From contig NZ_JABTEZ010000004.1 of the NCBI RefSeq assembly GCF_015711605.1, forward strand, positions 620,001-684,000: 64,000 nt of DNA, given 5' to 3'. The notes under the pieces were generated by a model. It was not told where the DNA came from. It did not search any database and saw only the letters and a program-made list of their open reading frames with translations. Positions 24,325 to 31,960 of this stretch are shown here, piece by piece; positions within the stretch are counted from its first letter, which is position 1; each line of letters starts with the position of its first letter. A program made the translations under genes and the position numbers. This DNA is from Planomonospora sp. ID67723 (GTDB lineage: Bacteria; Actinomycetota; Actinomycetes; Streptosporangiales; Streptosporangiaceae).

Positions 24325-24882
24325 GTGAATGCTCATGCCAGCATGTTCGGCTTCTTCAATCACGCCGGGCTCTACGACCGGATGAGCCGGGTGTTCGGGT
24401 TCCGGCGGATCTACACGCGCGCCGTCGCCGACGTCGTTCGGGCCGGCCTGTCCGACGGTGCCCGGATCCTGGACGTCGGGACCGGACCGGGACGGGTGCC
24501 GATCGCGATCGTGCGCGCCTGCCCCGGTCTGCGCGCCGAGGGCGTCGACCTGTCCGCCGGCATGATCGCCCACGCTCGGCGGGCCGCCGCGGGCGACGAC
24601 CGGGTGGGCTTCACCGTCGGGGACGTCGCCGACCTGCCCTACCCCGATGAGGCCTTCGATCTGGTCGTGTCCACCATGAGCCAGCATCACTGGGGTGATC
24701 CCGGTACGGGCGTGCGCGAGCTGAGACGCGTGCTGCGCCCCGGCGGACAGCTCTGGATCTACGACTTCACGCTGGCGCTGCGCCGGGCCGAGATCGCCGC
24801 CCGCGCCGCCTTCCCCCGGTACGCCGTCCGGCGGGAGCCCGTCAGCGCCCTCGTCGGCAAGCTCGTGGTGAGGCCCGTATGA
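24325..24882 (+). CDS. Class I SAM-dependent methyltransferase
   Basis: 185 residues from GTG 24325, with AGGAGGGGG a few bases upstream. SAM-binding motif I is ILDVGTGPGRVPIAIV, followed by the acidic loop GVDLSAGMI, then VGDVADLPYPDEAFDLVVS and LRRVLRPGGQLWIYDF, all typical of the Methyltransf_11/25 group. The substrate is unknown and probably a small molecule. The C-terminus is short. The stop overlaps the next gene by four bases (ATGA), so the two are coupled. Two MarR operator-like repeats lie in its promoter region. Confidence 0.88.
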   Translation: MNAHASMFGFFNHAGLYDRMSRVFGFRRIYTRAVADVVRAGLSDGARILDVGTGPGRVPIAIVRACPGLRAEGVDLSAGMIAHARRAAAGDDRVGFTVGDVADLPYPDEAFDLVVSTMSQHHWGDPGTGVRELRRVLRPGGQLWIYDFTLALRRAEIAARAAFPRYAVRREPVSALVGKLVVRPV

Positions 24883-25805
24883 AGGTCCTGGTGCTCGGCG
24901 GGTACGGCGCGGTCGGCGCCCGGATCGTCACCGAGCTCCGGGCCGGGGGAGCGGCCGCCCTCGCCGCCGGCCGGGACTCCCGGCGCGCCGACGTCACCGT
25001 CGACCTGCGCGAGCCGCGCACCCTGCACGCCGCGCTGGAAGGGGTGGACGCGGTCGTCAACGCCGCAGGAGCCGAGGACCCGGCACTGGTGGAGACGGTC
25101 ACCGGCCGGGGGGTGGCGTTCGTCGACATCACCGCCACCGCCGGCTACGTCACCGCGGTGGAGCGGCTCACGCCACCCGCGCCCGTGCTGCTGAGCGTGG
25201 GGCTCGCCCCGGGGCTCACCAACCTGCTGGCCGTCGCGGTGCACGAGGTGAGCCCCGCCGAGCCGATCGACATCGCCCTGCTGCTCGGCGCGGGGGAGCG
25301 GCACGGCGGGGCGTCGACCGCGTGGGCGTACGACCTGCTCGGCCGGGACTTCCACGACCCCGCCACCGGCGCCGCGATCCGCAACTACACGCGCCCGCGC
25401 CGTTTCGTCCTGCCCGGGTACGGCCCGCGCCGCCTGTACCGGACCGACTACAGCGACCAGCACGTGCTCACCCGCGACCTCGGCGTCCCCGTGCGGACCC
25501 ACTTCGGCCTGGACTCGCGCGCCGCGACCGCGGCGCTCGCCGCTCTGACCCGGGTGCCCGGGGCGTCGAGGGTGCCGCGCGGGCTGCACCCGCCCGGCAG
25601 CGACCGCTGGCTCGCCCTGGCCCGCAGCGGGGACGGCACCGTCAGATGGCTCGGCGGCCGGATCCAGTCACAGGCCACCGCGGTGATGGCCGCCCTGGCG
25701 ACCCGCGCGGCGGCCGGGCTGCCCGCAGGGGTCCACCACCTCCACCGGGTGCTGACCCTCGCCGACGTGGACGACCTGCGCCCCGCGTTCTCCCCTGCGG
25801 CCTGA
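24879..25805 (+). CDS. Saccharopine-dehydrogenase-like NAD(P)-binding protein
   Basis: 308 residues from ATG 24879. The N-terminal Rossmann motif MKVLVLGGYGAVGARIV, then VNAAGAEDPALVETVTGRGV and FVDITATAGYVTAV, match the saccharopine dehydrogenase-like oxidoreductase group (often annotated as membrane trans-acting enoyl reductases or hypothetical). VGLAPGLTNLLAV is another family landmark. Substrate unknown. Co-transcribed with the methyltransferase, so the pair may modify one small molecule under MarR control. Confidence 0.8.
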   Translation: MKVLVLGGYGAVGARIVTELRAGGAAALAAGRDSRRADVTVDLREPRTLHAALEGVDAVVNAAGAEDPALVETVTGRGVAFVDITATAGYVTAVERLTPPAPVLLSVGLAPGLTNLLAVAVHEVSPAEPIDIALLLGAGERHGGASTAWAYDLLGRDFHDPATGAAIRNYTRPRRFVLPGYGPRRLYRTDYSDQHVLTRDLGVPVRTHFGLDSRAATAALAALTRVPGASRVPRGLHPPGSDRWLALARSGDGTVRWLGGRIQSQATAVMAALATRAAAGLPAGVHHLHRVLTLADVDDLRPAFSPAA

Positions 25806-25854
25806 GCACCCGGCCGGCGGGCGGCCCCGCGCCGGGGAACCTCCGGCGGCGCCG

Positions 25855-26823
25855 TCAGGCGGGCGGACGGGCCGCCGCGAGCAGCGCCTCCCCCGTCTGG
25901 CTCCGGGCGTACAGCACGTACCGGCCGCTGCGGTGCGCGCCGACCAGCCCGGCGTCACGCAGCGCCGTCAGATGCTGCGACACCCCGCCCATCGACATCC
26001 CGGTCCGGCCGCTCAGGTCGGTGGTCGAGGCGGGGGTGTCCAGCTCGGCCAGGAGCAGGGCCCGCGAGCGGCCGAGCACGGCGGCCAGCGCTTCGGGCAC
26101 GTCGGCGGGGCGCCGCTCCCACAGGGTGGCGATCCCGCGCGGCGAGTAGCGCAGCGTCGGCTGCCAGGGCGGGGCGGTCACCGAGAACAGTCGCGGCCAG
26201 ACGAACACCGACGGCACCAGCAGCAGACCCCGCCCGCCCAGTTCCCGGACCGCCGACACGTGCCGGTGCGCCACGGACAGGGTGTCGTCCTCCCAGCGGA
26301 CGGCCGGGTCCAGATCGTTGAGCAGCCTGTCCGCCCCGCCCTCGGCGAGTTGCCGGGCGCGGTACAGGACGTCGCTCTCCAGCAGGGTGCGGATCCTGGG
26401 CCAGTACGGTGCCAGCGTGACGGCCCAGTAGCCCCGGATGACCTCGGCGAGCGTCTCCAGCCCCGTCTCGGGATCCTCACGCAGGGCGGCCAGGCGCGGG
26501 CTGTCGCCCTCGACCTCCACCTGGCCGGGCGGGGTGGAGCGCAACGTCGCGAGCTCGACTTCCAGGTCGGGGGAGGTGGTGACCGGCGGCGGGCAGACGA
26601 ACGCCGGGATCGTCCGGGTCGGCACCGGCACCAGGTCGGCCAGCATGTCCCAGTCCAGGCCGGAGGCGTCCAGACGGGGCCGTACCGCTGTCACCCACGG
26701 TCGGTGCAGGGGGTGCTCGCCGGGACTCTTGAGCACCCGGACGCTGGCGATCACCTCCCACAGGGGCGAGAACGCGAACCTGGTGCACGCCAGATCCGCC
26801 AGGCCGAACCCGAGCTTCAGCAC
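25855..26823 (-). CDS. ArsR-type winged-helix regulator with a DUF5937 N-terminal domain
   Basis: 322 residues from GTG 26823, preceded by GAGGGGAAGG. The large N-terminal part (LADLACTRFAFSPLWEVIAS, LKSPGEHPLHRPWV, YSPRGIATLWE) is the domain found in actinobacterial ArsR proteins called DUF5937. The winged helix is at the C-terminus (SQHLTALRDAGLVGAHRSGR, then YVLYARSQTGEALL). It lacks the metal-binding cysteines of classic ArsR proteins, so it probably senses something else. It diverges from an MFS exporter, its likely target, across a 103-base gap. Confidence 0.87.
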   Translation of the reverse strand: MLKLGFGLADLACTRFAFSPLWEVIASVRVLKSPGEHPLHRPWVTAVRPRLDASGLDWDMLADLVPVPTRTIPAFVCPPPVTTSPDLEVELATLRSTPPGQVEVEGDSPRLAALREDPETGLETLAEVIRGYWAVTLAPYWPRIRTLLESDVLYRARQLAEGGADRLLNDLDPAVRWEDDTLSVAHRHVSAVRELGGRGLLLVPSVFVWPRLFSVTAPPWQPTLRYSPRGIATLWERRPADVPEALAAVLGRSRALLLAELDTPASTTDLSGRTGMSMGGVSQHLTALRDAGLVGAHRSGRYVLYARSQTGEALLAAARPPA

Positions 26824-26926
26824 GGCACCTTCCCCTCTCCGGCCCGTCCGGCACGGGATGTGCCGGACGGATTCGCTCCTGCCTAAATTAATGGAGCTCC
26901 CCACGCGAGGGCGGCAAGGTCGCCGC

Positions 26927-28228
26927 ATGAGGACGACACCGGAGAAAACACCCCGCGAAAAGACGGCGCCAGGCCGGCTGATCTTCGCCGACCCCGACTT
27001 CCGCAGGCTGTTCGCCGCGGCCACCGCCAGCAAGCTGGGCACCTCGATCGGTCACCTGGCCGTCCCGCTGGCCGCGGTGACCGCGCTGGCGGCCACCCCC
27101 GGCGAGCTGGGCGTGCTGGCCATGCTGAGCACGGCGGCGTTCCTGCTGATCGGCCTGCCCGCGGGGGTGTGGGTCGACCGGCTGCGGCGGCGGCCGGTGA
27201 TGATCGTCGCGGACCTGGTGCGGGCGGCGCTCCTGGCGTCGGTGCCGCTGGCCTGGTGGCTGGAGGCGTTGACCTTCGCCCACCTGTGCGCGGTGGTGCT
27301 GGCCTGCGGGGTCGCCACCGTCTTCTTCGACATCGCCGACCAGAGCTACCTGCCGCACCTGGTCAGCCCGGACCGGCTCACGGCCGCCAACACCGCGCTG
27401 GTCAGCATGGACGCCGCCAACCAGCTGGCCGGACGGGGGATCGGCGGCCTGCTGATCCAGCTGCTGTCGGCGCCGGTGGCGATCCTGGTGGACGCGCTGA
27501 GCTACCTGTGGTCGGCGGTGTGCCTGCGCGGGATCACCCGCCCCGAACCCTCTCCCGCCCGCCAGGAGCGCGTGAGCCTGCTGCGCGAGATCGGGGAGGG
27601 GGTGCACATGGTCGCAGGGCATCCGATCCTGCGGGCCATCGCCGTGGAGGGGGCGCTGACGAACCTGGCGATCCAGATCGTCCAGACGATGCTTCCCCTG
27701 ATATTCGTCCGGGAGCTCGGTCTGTCGCCGCTGTGGTTCGGGGTGTTCCTGACCGCCGGAGGGGCCGGGTTCCTTCTCGGCTCGGCGAGCGCCGCCCGGC
27801 TCGGGCGGCGTTTCGGGGAGAGCCGCCTGGTCTGGCTGACCAGTGTGGCGATCGTGCCGTTCGCGCCCCTGATCCCCCTGCTCGACGCCGGGGCCGGGCT
27901 GTGGCTGGCCGGAGCGGGCTGGATGGTGGTCACCTACAAGGTCGGCGTCGCCAACGTGATCAAAGTCGGCTTCCGGCAGCGGATCACCCCCGCCCACCTG
28001 CTGGGCCGGGTCACCGCGACGATGCGGTTCATGTTCACCGGGGCGTTGGCGATCGGAGCCGGGGCGGCGGGGGTGATCGGCGAGCTGGCCGGCACGCGGG
28101 CCGCGCTGTGGGCGGGCGCCGCGGCGCTCGCGGTGAGCTTCCTGCCGATCATGTTCTCGCCGCTGCGGACCCTGCGCGATCTCCCGGAGAGCGGGAACGG
28201 GACCGGCGGCGAGATCCGGTCGAGCTGA
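26927..28228 (+). CDS. MFS exporter, EntS-like (MFS_3)
   Basis: 433 residues from ATG 26927 (AAGG upstream). Twelve hydrophobic segments; the MFS signature between helices 2 and 3 is GVWVDRLRRRPVMIVADLVR. Early LIFADPDFRRLFAAATASKL and later FDIADQSYLPHLVSPDRL are typical of the MFS_3 group, which includes enterobactin exporter EntS and macrolide efflux proteins. The substrate is unknown. The divergent DUF5937-ArsR gene probably controls it. An upstream in-frame ATG (26891) could extend it by 12 residues but has no ribosome binding site. Confidence 0.9.
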   Translation: MRTTPEKTPREKTAPGRLIFADPDFRRLFAAATASKLGTSIGHLAVPLAAVTALAATPGELGVLAMLSTAAFLLIGLPAGVWVDRLRRRPVMIVADLVRAALLASVPLAWWLEALTFAHLCAVVLACGVATVFFDIADQSYLPHLVSPDRLTAANTALVSMDAANQLAGRGIGGLLIQLLSAPVAILVDALSYLWSAVCLRGITRPEPSPARQERVSLLREIGEGVHMVAGHPILRAIAVEGALTNLAIQIVQTMLPLIFVRELGLSPLWFGVFLTAGGAGFLLGSASAARLGRRFGESRLVWLTSVAIVPFAPLIPLLDAGAGLWLAGAGWMVVTYKVGVANVIKVGFRQRITPAHLLGRVTATMRFMFTGALAIGAGAAGVIGELAGTRAALWAGAAALAVSFLPIMFSPLRTLRDLPESGNGTGGEIRSS

Positions 28229-28278
28229 CCCGTCAGCTGGTTCCGATGATCGGTCTTTTCTCGGAATAAGATCAAAGC

Positions 28279-28716
28279 ATGCCGAATATTGGACCGACGG
28301 AACTCCTGATCTTCGTCGTCCCGATCCTGCTGATCATCGGGGTGGCCCTGCTCGTACGGCGCGCCGGGCGTTCCCGCGCGCTTGCCCGGTCCGGAGTCCT
28401 CGCGCCCCGCCCCATGAGCGCGGCCGACCTGCAGTCGCAGGCGCACGCCCTGATCGCTCAGGGAAAGCAGATCTCGGCCATCAAGCTGGTCCGCGAGCAG
28501 ACCGGCCTCGGCCTTGCCGAGGCCAAGCGCTACGTCGACGACCTCGCCGCCGGCCGGATGCCCATGGCGTCCCGGACGACCCCGCACGGCGATCTGGCCG
28601 GCCGGGTCCGCGAGCTCAAGGCGTCCGGCCGCGCGGAGCAGGCCGTCCTGCTGGTGCGCGGCGAGACCGGGATGGCCGAGGCCGAGGCCCGCAGCTTCGT
28701 TCAGGCGATCAACTGA
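28279..28716 (+). CDS. Membrane-anchored protein with two L7/L12-C-terminal-like repeats
   Basis: 145 residues from ATG 28279. An N-terminal transmembrane helix (LLIFVVPILLIIGVALLV) is followed by a basic linker and two similar modules. The first (about 65-95) reads AHALIAQGKQISAIKLVREQ, GLAEAKRYVDDL; the second (about 113-144) VRELKASGRAEQAVLLVRGE, AEAEARSFVQAI. Both resemble the C-terminal domain of ribosomal protein L7/L12, where the Gly-Leu-x-Glu-Ala-Lys element contacts translation GTPases. Such membrane-bound L7/L12-like proteins are found in actinobacteria without a known function. It could be a peripheral protein-interaction module; a link to translation is inference. Confidence 0.75.
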   Translation: MPNIGPTELLIFVVPILLIIGVALLVRRAGRSRALARSGVLAPRPMSAADLQSQAHALIAQGKQISAIKLVREQTGLGLAEAKRYVDDLAAGRMPMASRTTPHGDLAGRVRELKASGRAEQAVLLVRGETGMAEAEARSFVQAIN

Positions 28717-28752
28717 GGCCGCGCGGACGGCCGGGAACGGAATGCCCCGCGG

Positions 28753-28770
28753 GCCGGGCCCTAGCCCGGC
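28753..28770. terminator. Short hairpin between convergent genes
   Basis: GCCGGGC and its complement GCCCGGC with a four-base loop lie between the L7/L12-like gene and the end of the convergent glutamine-amidotransferase-like gene. It may end transcription from both sides. Confidence 0.45.
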
Positions 28771-29492
28771 TATCCGGCCGTGCCGACCCGCTCACCTGAG
28801 CGCCGCCCGGCGTGGGCGACGGCGGCGGCGGCGAAGGCGGTGATCACCGGATGGGGGCGGGTGCCGTCCCCGGCGAGTTCGGGCTGGAAGAGCGTGGCCA
28901 GGAAGAACGGGTGGTCCGGCAGCTCCAGGACCCGTACGGCCCCGGCCTCGTCACGGCCGGTGAAGCGCAGCCCGCCCGCCTCCAGCCGCGGCAGGTAGGC
29001 GGCGTTGAGCCCGAAGTTGCAGGAGTAGCGCTCCACGGTCCGCTCCACCCCGATGATCCGCTCGGCCAGGGAGCCGGGCGCCAGCCGTACCGCGTCCTCG
29101 TGTCCGGCCAGCGAGCACTCCAGCGGCACCAGCAGGAAGTCCCCGGCGTCCGGGTCGTTCTCGGCGTGCGCCACGGCCAGGCCCAGGACGTTGCGGGCGT
29201 ACTCCAGGATGGCGTGCTGGAATCCGCCGCAGGTGCCCAGGAACGGGATGCCGCGCTCGCGGGCGGTGCGGGCGGCGTTCACCGCCCCGGCCTCGCTGCG
29301 GTACGGGCTGCCGGGCAGCATCCAGATCGCGTCGAACCCGGCGAGGTCGCCGGTGTCGGTGGTGGGGATCCAGTAGGCGTCCAGCGTCAGCCCGTCGCGC
29401 TCGCGCAGCGCCGACAGCAGGGCGGGGACGCGGGTGTGGGCCTGGACGCTGGGGGATCGGTCGCCGACCAGGGCGACTGTCGCGGTGGTCAT
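28770..29492 (-). CDS. CTP synthase C-terminal-region-related (seleno)protein family
   Basis: 240 residues from ATG 29492. It looks like the glutaminase half of CTP synthase standing alone: IWMLPGSPYRSEAGAVNAA, the Cys loop FLGTCGGFQHAILEYARNVL, and the C-terminal DHPFFLATLFQPEL. In CTP synthase the last motif is FHPE with a catalytic His; here it is FQPE, which is, as I recall, the rule in this separate family. Some relatives carry selenocysteine; the matching position here, in RYSCNFGLN, is an ordinary Cys. So it is probably not a standard glutaminase; its reaction is unknown. It diverges from a LysR gene 77 bases away. Confidence 0.8.
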   Translation of the reverse strand: MTTATVALVGDRSPSVQAHTRVPALLSALRERDGLTLDAYWIPTTDTGDLAGFDAIWMLPGSPYRSEAGAVNAARTARERGIPFLGTCGGFQHAILEYARNVLGLAVAHAENDPDAGDFLLVPLECSLAGHEDAVRLAPGSLAERIIGVERTVERYSCNFGLNAAYLPRLEAGGLRFTGRDEAGAVRVLELPDHPFFLATLFQPELAGDGTRPHPVITAFAAAAVAHAGRRSGERVGTAG

Positions 29493-29569
29493 GCCCCTCA
29501 TCCTGGCGGCGCCCGCAGGTAAGCGCCAACGATGATTTCTGCTGATTCGATAAGCGATACTGATGCACT

Positions 29570-30532
29570 GTGGATCCACATCTGCTGCGCACGTTCGTCA
29601 CCGTCGTCCGCCTGAGCTCGTTCTCCGCAGCGGCCGAAGAACTCGGCTACACCCAGTCGGCGGTGTCGCAGCAGGTCGCGGCGCTGGAGGCGGACCTGGG
29701 GACGTCGTTGCTGCAGCGCCGTCCGGTGGCGCCCACCCCGGCGGGGCAGCGCCTGCTCGAGCACGCCGAACCGCTGCTGCTGCGCCACCGGGCCGCCCGC
29801 GCCGACGTGCTGCGCGCCGCCGCCGGACCACCGCGCCGCCTGGTCGTGGCCGCCTCCCCGCTGGCCTGCCCGCCCGCGATCGTCCGCCGCCTGCGCGGGC
29901 CGCGCCTGGAGGTGACGCTGCGCACCGTGAGCCGCCGCGACGTCGCCGAGCAGGTCGCCGCCGGCGCGGCCGAGATGGGGCTGCTCGATGGGATCGCCGC
30001 GCCCAGCGACCCGCTGCGCCTGCCCGACGTCGGCCCGCTGACCGCCGTCGGTCTGGCCGAGGAGCGCCTGCTGGTGGTCCTGCCCTCCGGTCATCCGCTG
30101 GCGCGCAGGCGGGGACTGGCCCTGGCCGACCTGGCCGACGCGCTGTGGTTGCAGGCCCCGGCCGCGGTCGCGGTGGAGCGGCTGTGCGAGGTGGCGGGCC
30201 TGCCGGCCGGCGGGGAGGGGTTCCGGGTCGCGTTCCGCTACGACGGCCACGACCTGCGCACGGTGGTGTCCCTGGCCGCCGCCGGGCACGGTCTCACCCT
30301 GTTGCCCGCCTCCGCGCTGGCGGCGGAGCGGGAGGGACCGGGCGGCGCCGCCGGAGCGGCGTCCCCGGACTGGACGGGCCCGGTCGCCGGTCCCGGCGTC
30401 ATCGGCGTCCCGCTGGTCGCGCCGCGCGTGGTGCACCGGGTGGAGATGCTGCACGGCCCCCTGCCGGGCCCGCCGGTCGGCCTGGTGAGCGAGCTGACCG
30501 GCTCCCCGGCCGCCCCCGACCCGGCTTCCTGA
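29570..30532 (+). CDS. LysR-family transcriptional regulator
   Basis: 320 residues from GTG 29570. The N-terminal winged helix is classic (HLLRTFVTVVRLSSFSAAAE, GYTQSAVSQQVAALEADLGT). It is followed by a two-lobe effector domain (RRLVVAASPLACPPAIV, ERLLVVLPSGHPLARR, AAAGHGLTLLPASALAAE). It sits back to back with the CTP-synthase-like gene, the usual LysR arrangement, and the AT-rich 77-base gap should hold the binding sites. The ligand is unknown. Confidence is high for the family, moderate for the target. Confidence 0.92.
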   Translation: MDPHLLRTFVTVVRLSSFSAAAEELGYTQSAVSQQVAALEADLGTSLLQRRPVAPTPAGQRLLEHAEPLLLRHRAARADVLRAAAGPPRRLVVAASPLACPPAIVRRLRGPRLEVTLRTVSRRDVAEQVAAGAAEMGLLDGIAAPSDPLRLPDVGPLTAVGLAEERLLVVLPSGHPLARRRGLALADLADALWLQAPAAVAVERLCEVAGLPAGGEGFRVAFRYDGHDLRTVVSLAAAGHGLTLLPASALAAEREGPGGAAGAASPDWTGPVAGPGVIGVPLVAPRVVHRVEMLHGPLPGPPVGLVSELTGSPAAPDPAS

Positions 30533-30541
30533 TCCGGTTTC

Positions 30542-30563
30542 CGGCGGGCGGCCGGGCCCGCCG
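30542..30563. terminator. Hairpin between convergent LysR and hydrolase genes
   Basis: CGGCGGGC and complement GCCCGCCG with a six-base loop, placed exactly in the 32-base gap between two stop codons. Probable bidirectional terminator. Confidence 0.5.
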
Positions 30564-30564
30564 T

Positions 30565-31920
30565 TCAGCCCTGCCAGCCGTCCGGGTCCACGCCGCCGGG
30601 CACGCCGGCCGCCGGGTCGTAGGGGGCGCGGGTGAAGACGAAGGTGTTGAGGTCCAGATGGCTGAGGGAGCCGTCGGGGCGCCGGACGGGGCGCAGCGTC
30701 TCCCCGGCGTAGTAACCGTCCAGGCCCAGCCAGGTGCCATCGGCCTGTGCGGTGAACCGGGAGGCGCGGCCAGGCCCGCCCAGCGGGGTCAGCGACAGCT
30801 CCCGGCCGCCGAGCAGCCGCAGCGCGTAGGGCGACGGTCCCCAGTACCAGGGGCCGGCCAGCTCCAGCAGGCCCGGATCGGGTTCGGCGGGCGCCCACTC
30901 GGCCGGCAGGCGCGGCTCGTGCTGGTCCAGTACGGCCAGCAGGTCGGTCAGCAGGGTCCGGCTCACCCCGGAGGTGGCGTTGGCCATGAACAGCACCCCC
31001 GTCCGGTCGGCGGGGTCGGCCCAGACCGTGGCCAGGAAGCCCGGCATGGATCCGGTGTGCCCGGCCAGACGGCGCCTGCCCGGCCGGGACAGCTGCAGGC
31101 CCAGGCCGTACCCGCCGGTCCAGACGTCGCCCTCGTCGACGGTCGCGGGCTCACGCATCTCCGCCAGCGTCGCCTCGGCCAGCACGCCGCCGGTGTCGCC
31201 GGCAACGAACGCCGCCCACCGCGCCAGGTCGGCCGGGGTGGACCAGATCTGCCCGGCGGGGGCCATGGCCACCGCGTCGTGCTCGGGCTCGGGCAGCAGC
31301 ACGTCCGCCCACGGGTGCACGGCGTAGCCGGTGGCGTGCGGGGCGCGTGGCCGGGTGGTGGTGTCGCGCAGGCCCAGCGGCTCCAGGACCTCCCGGTGCA
31401 CGGCCTGCGCCCAGTCCGTGCCGCGGTGCCGGGCCACCAGCTCGCCCAGCAGGCCGAAGCCCAGGTTGGAGTAGTGGTAACGGCGGCCGGGGCGGTGCCG
31501 GGGCGTCTCGGGGCCGAGCAGGGGCAGGAGTTCCTCGAAGGGCATGCCGGGCGTGCGCTCCCACCACTGGCCGGGCGGTTCGGCGGTCAGCCCGCCGGTG
31601 TGCGACAGCAGCTGGGCGACGGTCACCTCGTCCACGGGCGTGCCGGGGACGTGCTTGCCGATCGGATCGAGCAGATCCAGGCGGCCCTCGTCGCGCAGCC
31701 GCATGACGACGACGGCGACCATGCTCTTGGTGATCGACCCGATCCGGTACTGGGTGGTCTCGGTGGGCGCGGCCCCGCCGACCTTGCCGCGCGCGCCGAA
31801 CCAGGCGATCCGCCCGTCGCGCACCACGGCCGCGGCCAGGGACGGCAGGCGCGACTCGGCCTGCTCCACCGCGATCCTGCGCAGCAGCGCGCGGGCCGTA
31901 CTCTCCAGAACCGGCGACAT
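30565..31920 (-). CDS. Serine hydrolase of the class C beta-lactamase/esterase group
   Basis: 451 residues from ATG 31920. The Ser-x-x-Lys nucleophile motif is in YRIGSITKSMVAVVVM (about 60-75), the Tyr-x-Asn-type motif in RYHYSNLGFGLLGELVA, and the third motif is replaced by HTGSMPGFLATVW, as in many esterases and D-aminopeptidases of this fold. There is no signal peptide, so it is cytoplasmic or unconventional. A C-terminal beta domain (LELAGPWYWGPSPYALRL) resembles the lipocalin-like extension of such enzymes. It more likely hydrolyses esters or peptides than beta-lactams. Forty bases separate it from the upstream helicase, so they may be co-transcribed. Confidence 0.85.
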   Translation of the reverse strand: MSPVLESTARALLRRIAVEQAESRLPSLAAAVVRDGRIAWFGARGKVGGAAPTETTQYRIGSITKSMVAVVVMRLRDEGRLDLLDPIGKHVPGTPVDEVTVAQLLSHTGGLTAEPPGQWWERTPGMPFEELLPLLGPETPRHRPGRRYHYSNLGFGLLGELVARHRGTDWAQAVHREVLEPLGLRDTTTRPRAPHATGYAVHPWADVLLPEPEHDAVAMAPAGQIWSTPADLARWAAFVAGDTGGVLAEATLAEMREPATVDEGDVWTGGYGLGLQLSRPGRRRLAGHTGSMPGFLATVWADPADRTGVLFMANATSGVSRTLLTDLLAVLDQHEPRLPAEWAPAEPDPGLLELAGPWYWGPSPYALRLLGGRELSLTPLGGPGRASRFTAQADGTWLGLDGYYAGETLRPVRRPDGSLSHLDLNTFVFTRAPYDPAAGVPGGVDPDGWQG

Positions 31921-31960
31921 CGACAGGGCCCTTCCCCGAGACGACTGAGATCGTCCCAGG

